A stretch of 18,483 bases of DNA, from the NCBI GenBank assembly GCA_013003415.1, contig JABDJR010000504.1, positions 1-18,483 on the forward strand, read 5' to 3'. Shown here one piece after another: positions 17,701 through 18,483 of the stretch. The position numbers and the translations under genes were made by a program. This stretch comes from Candidatus Eiseniibacteriota bacterium. Lineage in GTDB: Bacteria > Eisenbacteria > RBG-16-71-46 > JABDJR01. Position 1 is the first letter of the stretch; every line of letters starts with the position of its first letter. The notes beneath the pieces were generated by a model that was not told where the DNA came from, ran no database searches, and worked only from the letters and a program-made list of their open reading frames with translations.

Positions 17701-18483
17701 GTTGGGATCCAGTGGCCAAGTACCGGTCACCTCGGCACCGCCAACCGCAACAACACCGCCGTCCTGAACGCTCAAATCAAGAAGGTCGCCATCGCGAGCA
17801 GTGAGAGATGCGCTTGATGTGACATAGACTTCAGCCCTCTCTAAGGCTCCAAGATCAATACTTAGCGAGGAAAAGCTGAAGGTGCCGTCATTGAGGGAAG
17901 CCAGAAGTTCCGGAGCAATGTTGCTCCGCTCTAACCAAAGGGTGACCTCTCCCCAGTTCTGGGCAAGCTCAGTTGCGGTGCCGGGACCGCTTGAGGCGTC
18001 TTCAAAGGAAATGTCTGAAATCGTTTTGCTGATACGCGGCGAATTGTTGACCAAGGCAAACCGGTACATCTCAACCGCGCTAGCGCCCGGCTGGAGTGGG
18101 CTAGGTGACTGACTTCGCTCCTCTGCGGCTAAAGGAGATGTGACCGAAACCTGAGTGGCAGCTGTGTTATTGCCGTTTGAGGGATCGCCCTCATGAGCCG
18201 ACGCATCGACCGTCAAGTTTAGACTTGTTCCTGCGGTTCCATCCTCGGGATAGGTGACCAAGCTCAGCGTCCCCGTGCTCGTGGTACCAGAGAAGTCGAT
18301 CGTGTTGGATTCAAGGTTTGAAATAGTCCACAGCCCAGTTCCCGTGTCGTAACTACCAAGGGTTGGGGTTCCGGACACGACCGCCAGCCCGGAAGGTACG
18401 TTAACCTGAACTTCTACCGCAGTAGCCGCGTAGGGCCCCGCGTTTGCCAACGAAACGGTCCAGGTGACGGTCTCACCTTCGAT
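11755..18483 (-). CDS. Giant secreted or surface repeat protein with FlgD-like/T9SS-like C-terminal domain (5' end outside window)
   Basis: 2242 residues are visible and the frame stays open to the window edge, so the true start and any signal peptide lie beyond it; the TTG at 18450 is internal (Leu). From the N-terminal side there is a DUF11-like Ig domain (to about 18145; GETVTWTVSL, NVPSGL, W-TISNL). Four tandem ~315-residue supermodules (18140-14370), a CARDB-like domain (about 14360-14020) and four ~165-residue C modules (14013-12070) follow. The protein ends in a ~95-residue domain with YPNPF, GLYQADIWNGKNGRG, NGVYLAEL and a basic tail. This ending is typical of FlgD-like or type A C-terminal sorting domains. 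Cysteines are very rare, as expected for an extracellular protein. The role is probably structural or adhesive, but no enzymatic domain is seen and the ligand is unknown. The stop overlaps the barrel gene start as ATGA. Confidence 0.92.
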   Translation of the reverse strand: MEGETVTWTVSLANAGPYAATAVEVQVNVPSGLAVVSGTPTLGSYDTGTGLWTISNLESNTIDFSGTTSTGTLSLVTYPEDGTAGTSLNLTVDASAHEGDPSNGNNTAATQVSVTSPLAAEERSQSPSPLQPGASAVEMYRFALVNNSPRISKTISDISFEDASSGPGTATELAQNWGEVTLWLERSNIAPELLASLNDGTFSFSSLSIDLGALERAEVYVTSSASLTARDGDLLDLSVQDGGVVAVGGAEVTGTWPLDPNGSFAVDGMVLAQLSLHSLATAQAIIEEQDVLALDFTIPQNGYQSDAIELLRVANKGTIDTETGLDGVTFWVDGGNGAFDGATGDDTLLGDGSYASGLWVLAGLNASVVNGQRVFVSVDISSSASLGETIDLYLPDTPLLGIGMASGNDGPLDGPLENLAPILLVEDPDATVNVSANTIPGIELIPGGDPQDILAFSVENGMQSPITLDAMTLTNLSIGTGTEDQLDQSWTGLSVEITTTGGATKPQSESAAAQSVVPFSFVGGEAVLTGLGTTIPSGESVQVLVRGSASVSAKDGDGMDIAITDPSNLVFDQTLPLTVTWPLNSPGTHTNNGMGVAQVANGVLGSGEIQAGETDRLVGDFILPPNGYETDILRTIRFTNLGDATDSDIETLKLWLDTGNDVFDGSDTDALLGVGSYTGTEWLFDGLSEVVPLTGLHLFVTADAHVDAVAGSTLQLNIAGGAITMDSGNDGPVDGAVPSDAEFTIIGNTTGIVSVSGRQDETSLLPGGDSEVVFELTLENESSENRTLQSLTFTDVSQALGSQDKLDASWSTIELTLADGTPVTSSSMANGTVLFDSLNLDVPPQNALSLHLRAGATLVSRDGDRLDLRLSGPGSITFGEMTTVTGAWPLDPSPSFPVDGMAKAQVKVEALESATLAAGTEHNLVMDFTVPANGYATDRLNRVDVLNLGTANAGTDILYFELWVDDGDQSFNPESDLSLGNLIYTGARWEITALNLLVPLEGKQCYFTVTVSEFAEEGTTIRLAFPSEPDVAFGMASGNDGPRDGSIETDALFTITSTDRVTISSARLASGITHPGSKNVPLSMIRLTNTYLEDRNLNQISYKNTSQISDTFQRDGSFETLFLYEDTNQNGLLDLEGEDSILGVASFLGDDALFAGFESLIPAGETRSYFLVGEVALRGAADGDLLSVQIENRLSVGFLETTVVSAQWPMSSGAVWTVDGMVAEQVSNVGAPGRTLGQNSEPVAALDLVLPANGYEADVLTGFSVKNAGSAGPSDLAELRLWTDGGNGDFDAGEEDDQDLGQLFWNGESWLVAGLNQSIPAEGQRVFVSIQTANVLADSASTQLFVPMDGIVVASQNDGPIDGPVTNEETIWLSNSPLLASLRVEPEATTIGQTIQVVMEVENQGDETVTDITPSTLAIQGESSLNLLSGPSVSGFTLASGEIETITWVFETAMAGERKLVGDVTGNLLGSPIQSLQAVSNSQRTFVEASDLELFPKAAPPFTVSLGQESVSPLGFTFRNPGEVNGSDVWVNGMTLRLIDESDQGIVPADLLKGISLREGNRVYASKTNLETVGDEVVLNFTTPVIVTTAEPVTINLFIDIADETAESLFRVVVQSQADIEASDATSGAPVELALQGDSYPIRSELGNVTTAATQVLVSASASEVIRVGTGAADLTLLETALTNDGVSGITSDVWLTNMTVRLLDETGTPILTPGTHLKSLRLETPTGSVASLEIVEETSSWMVLTLPIPLTLAADQAMNVELVAEIREDCPVGTLQMELFETLELWDAISRDPVPSVHSPGTILGHQIRVEGIAEALGVTSTGVLPEAITVGSQNIEALELELRHPGASNQGRISVESLAFELRDEARAALPPGIYLDAVRVFKDGIEIGVNADLPNDGAMFVAIEEQVLEPSESVDLTIKLDTETSAPTSMIELILNADGLLVVDVNQSIEVEVRGENGTAFPVSSGLARLDPPARELLAALESRVPVNVVPGEANLIAASLVLTNPTTEGSGVVQVERLGFRLENAQKEAIAAGDVLQSLRVQDDDLVLTEVILDDRSGASISSALAEALTLEAGESKSLDLWVTFRENIETEGFRVGISGEDIGVKQPEGAALEIAIRAENGEFPLWTDLARFSAKSLDQTYANYPNPFQPGQETTTFVFYLPMDGEVSLRLWTTRGEEVVTLVENESRFAGLYQADIWNGKNGRGLMVQNGVYLAELEVRFADGSRKRVLRKVAVIR
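11758..12060 (-). other. C-terminal FlgD-like / type-IX-like sorting domain of the giant protein
   Basis: The block begins at YPNPFQPGQETT, continues with beta strands FVFYLPMDGEVSLRLW and RGEEVVTL, and closes with GVYLAEL and a Lys/Arg-rich tail ending KVAVIR. In Bacteroidota such ends direct secretion through the type IX system; outside them the same fold is common but its role is less proven. Confidence 0.8.
12070..14013 (-). repeat. Four tandem ~165-residue C modules within the giant protein
   Basis: The units lie at about 14013-13523, 13522-13027, 13026-12554 and 12553-12070. Shared features are LxF/LTN(P/D)G or RHPG near the start, a V--L/M-(F/L)RL-DE or FELRDE strand, and LK-(I/L)-L or L-(A/S)(V/L)RV. 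Later in each unit come a hydrophobic L-LP/L-(P/E)-E strand and a V-(D/E)L segment. The fold is probably an all-beta Ig-like domain. No named family is recognised with confidence. Confidence 0.7.
14370..18140 (-). repeat. Four tandem ~930-970-base B-A supermodules within the giant protein
   Basis: Each unit pairs a B half and an A half, at about 18140-17190, 17190-16235, 16235-15305 and 15305-14375. A halves share VDGM(x)AQ, P-NGY-(S/T/A)D, LW-D-GN--FD---D--LG, a W-GL segment, FV, and (S)GNDGP-DG. These landmarks recur near 17260, 16295, 15360 and 14410. B halves share a PGG(D/S) start, LTF-D/LTNLS, DGD-LDL and TWPL. The repeats are clear in protein but diverged in DNA. Confidence 0.85.

Noticed and set aside
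18448..18450. Possible start of the giant protein at 18450
   Set aside because: The codon is TTG (Leu) inside a DUF11-like strand, and the frame continues upstream with GETVTWTVS.

Overview
This window reads as a coding-dense (roughly 97%) stretch from a Gram-negative, probably uncultivated bacterium with moderate-to-high GC. The evidence is a PorV/UPF0164-type outer-membrane barrel, a very long secreted protein ending in a YPNPF-type (FlgD-like / type-IX-secretion-like) C-terminal domain, and several multi-domain signalling proteins. These occur together in FCB-group and similar candidate phyla. The sequence does not allow a firmer placement.

Layout. (1) 1-3395, minus: the first 1131 codons of a Ser/Thr kinase fused to a STAND-type ATPase and TPR-like helical repeats; its 3' end lies outside the window. 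(2) 3396-3944: a 549-base non-coding stretch with several short hairpins, a tRNA T-arm-like element and a strong terminator-like hairpin. (3) 3945-4817, minus: a DEDDh exonuclease with a C-terminal WYL-like domain. (4) 4960-5994, plus: queD and queE, two consecutive preQ0/queuosine precursor enzymes, divergent from the exonuclease. (5) 5991-18483, minus: five genes in one unbroken overlapping chain. In order of transcription these are a giant repeat-built surface/secreted protein (5' end outside the window), a PorV-like barrel-TPR fusion, a membrane SpoIIE phosphatase fused to an RsbW-type kinase domain, a STAS anti-sigma antagonist, and a GAF histidine kinase.

How they work together. Each junction in the five-gene chain overlaps by 1-11 bases, so the genes are very likely co-transcribed and translationally coupled. 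The first two products look like a secreted or surface protein and its outer-membrane partner. The next two form a compact partner-switching module: phosphatase and kinase on one polypeptide, acting on the STAS protein encoded next to it. The last is a cytoplasmic histidine kinase with no response regulator in view. This physical linkage of a large exported repeat protein, a dedicated PorV-like barrel and a complete partner switch is the most interesting observation in the window. No sigma factor, response regulator, transposase, CRISPR array, rRNA or complete tRNA was seen.
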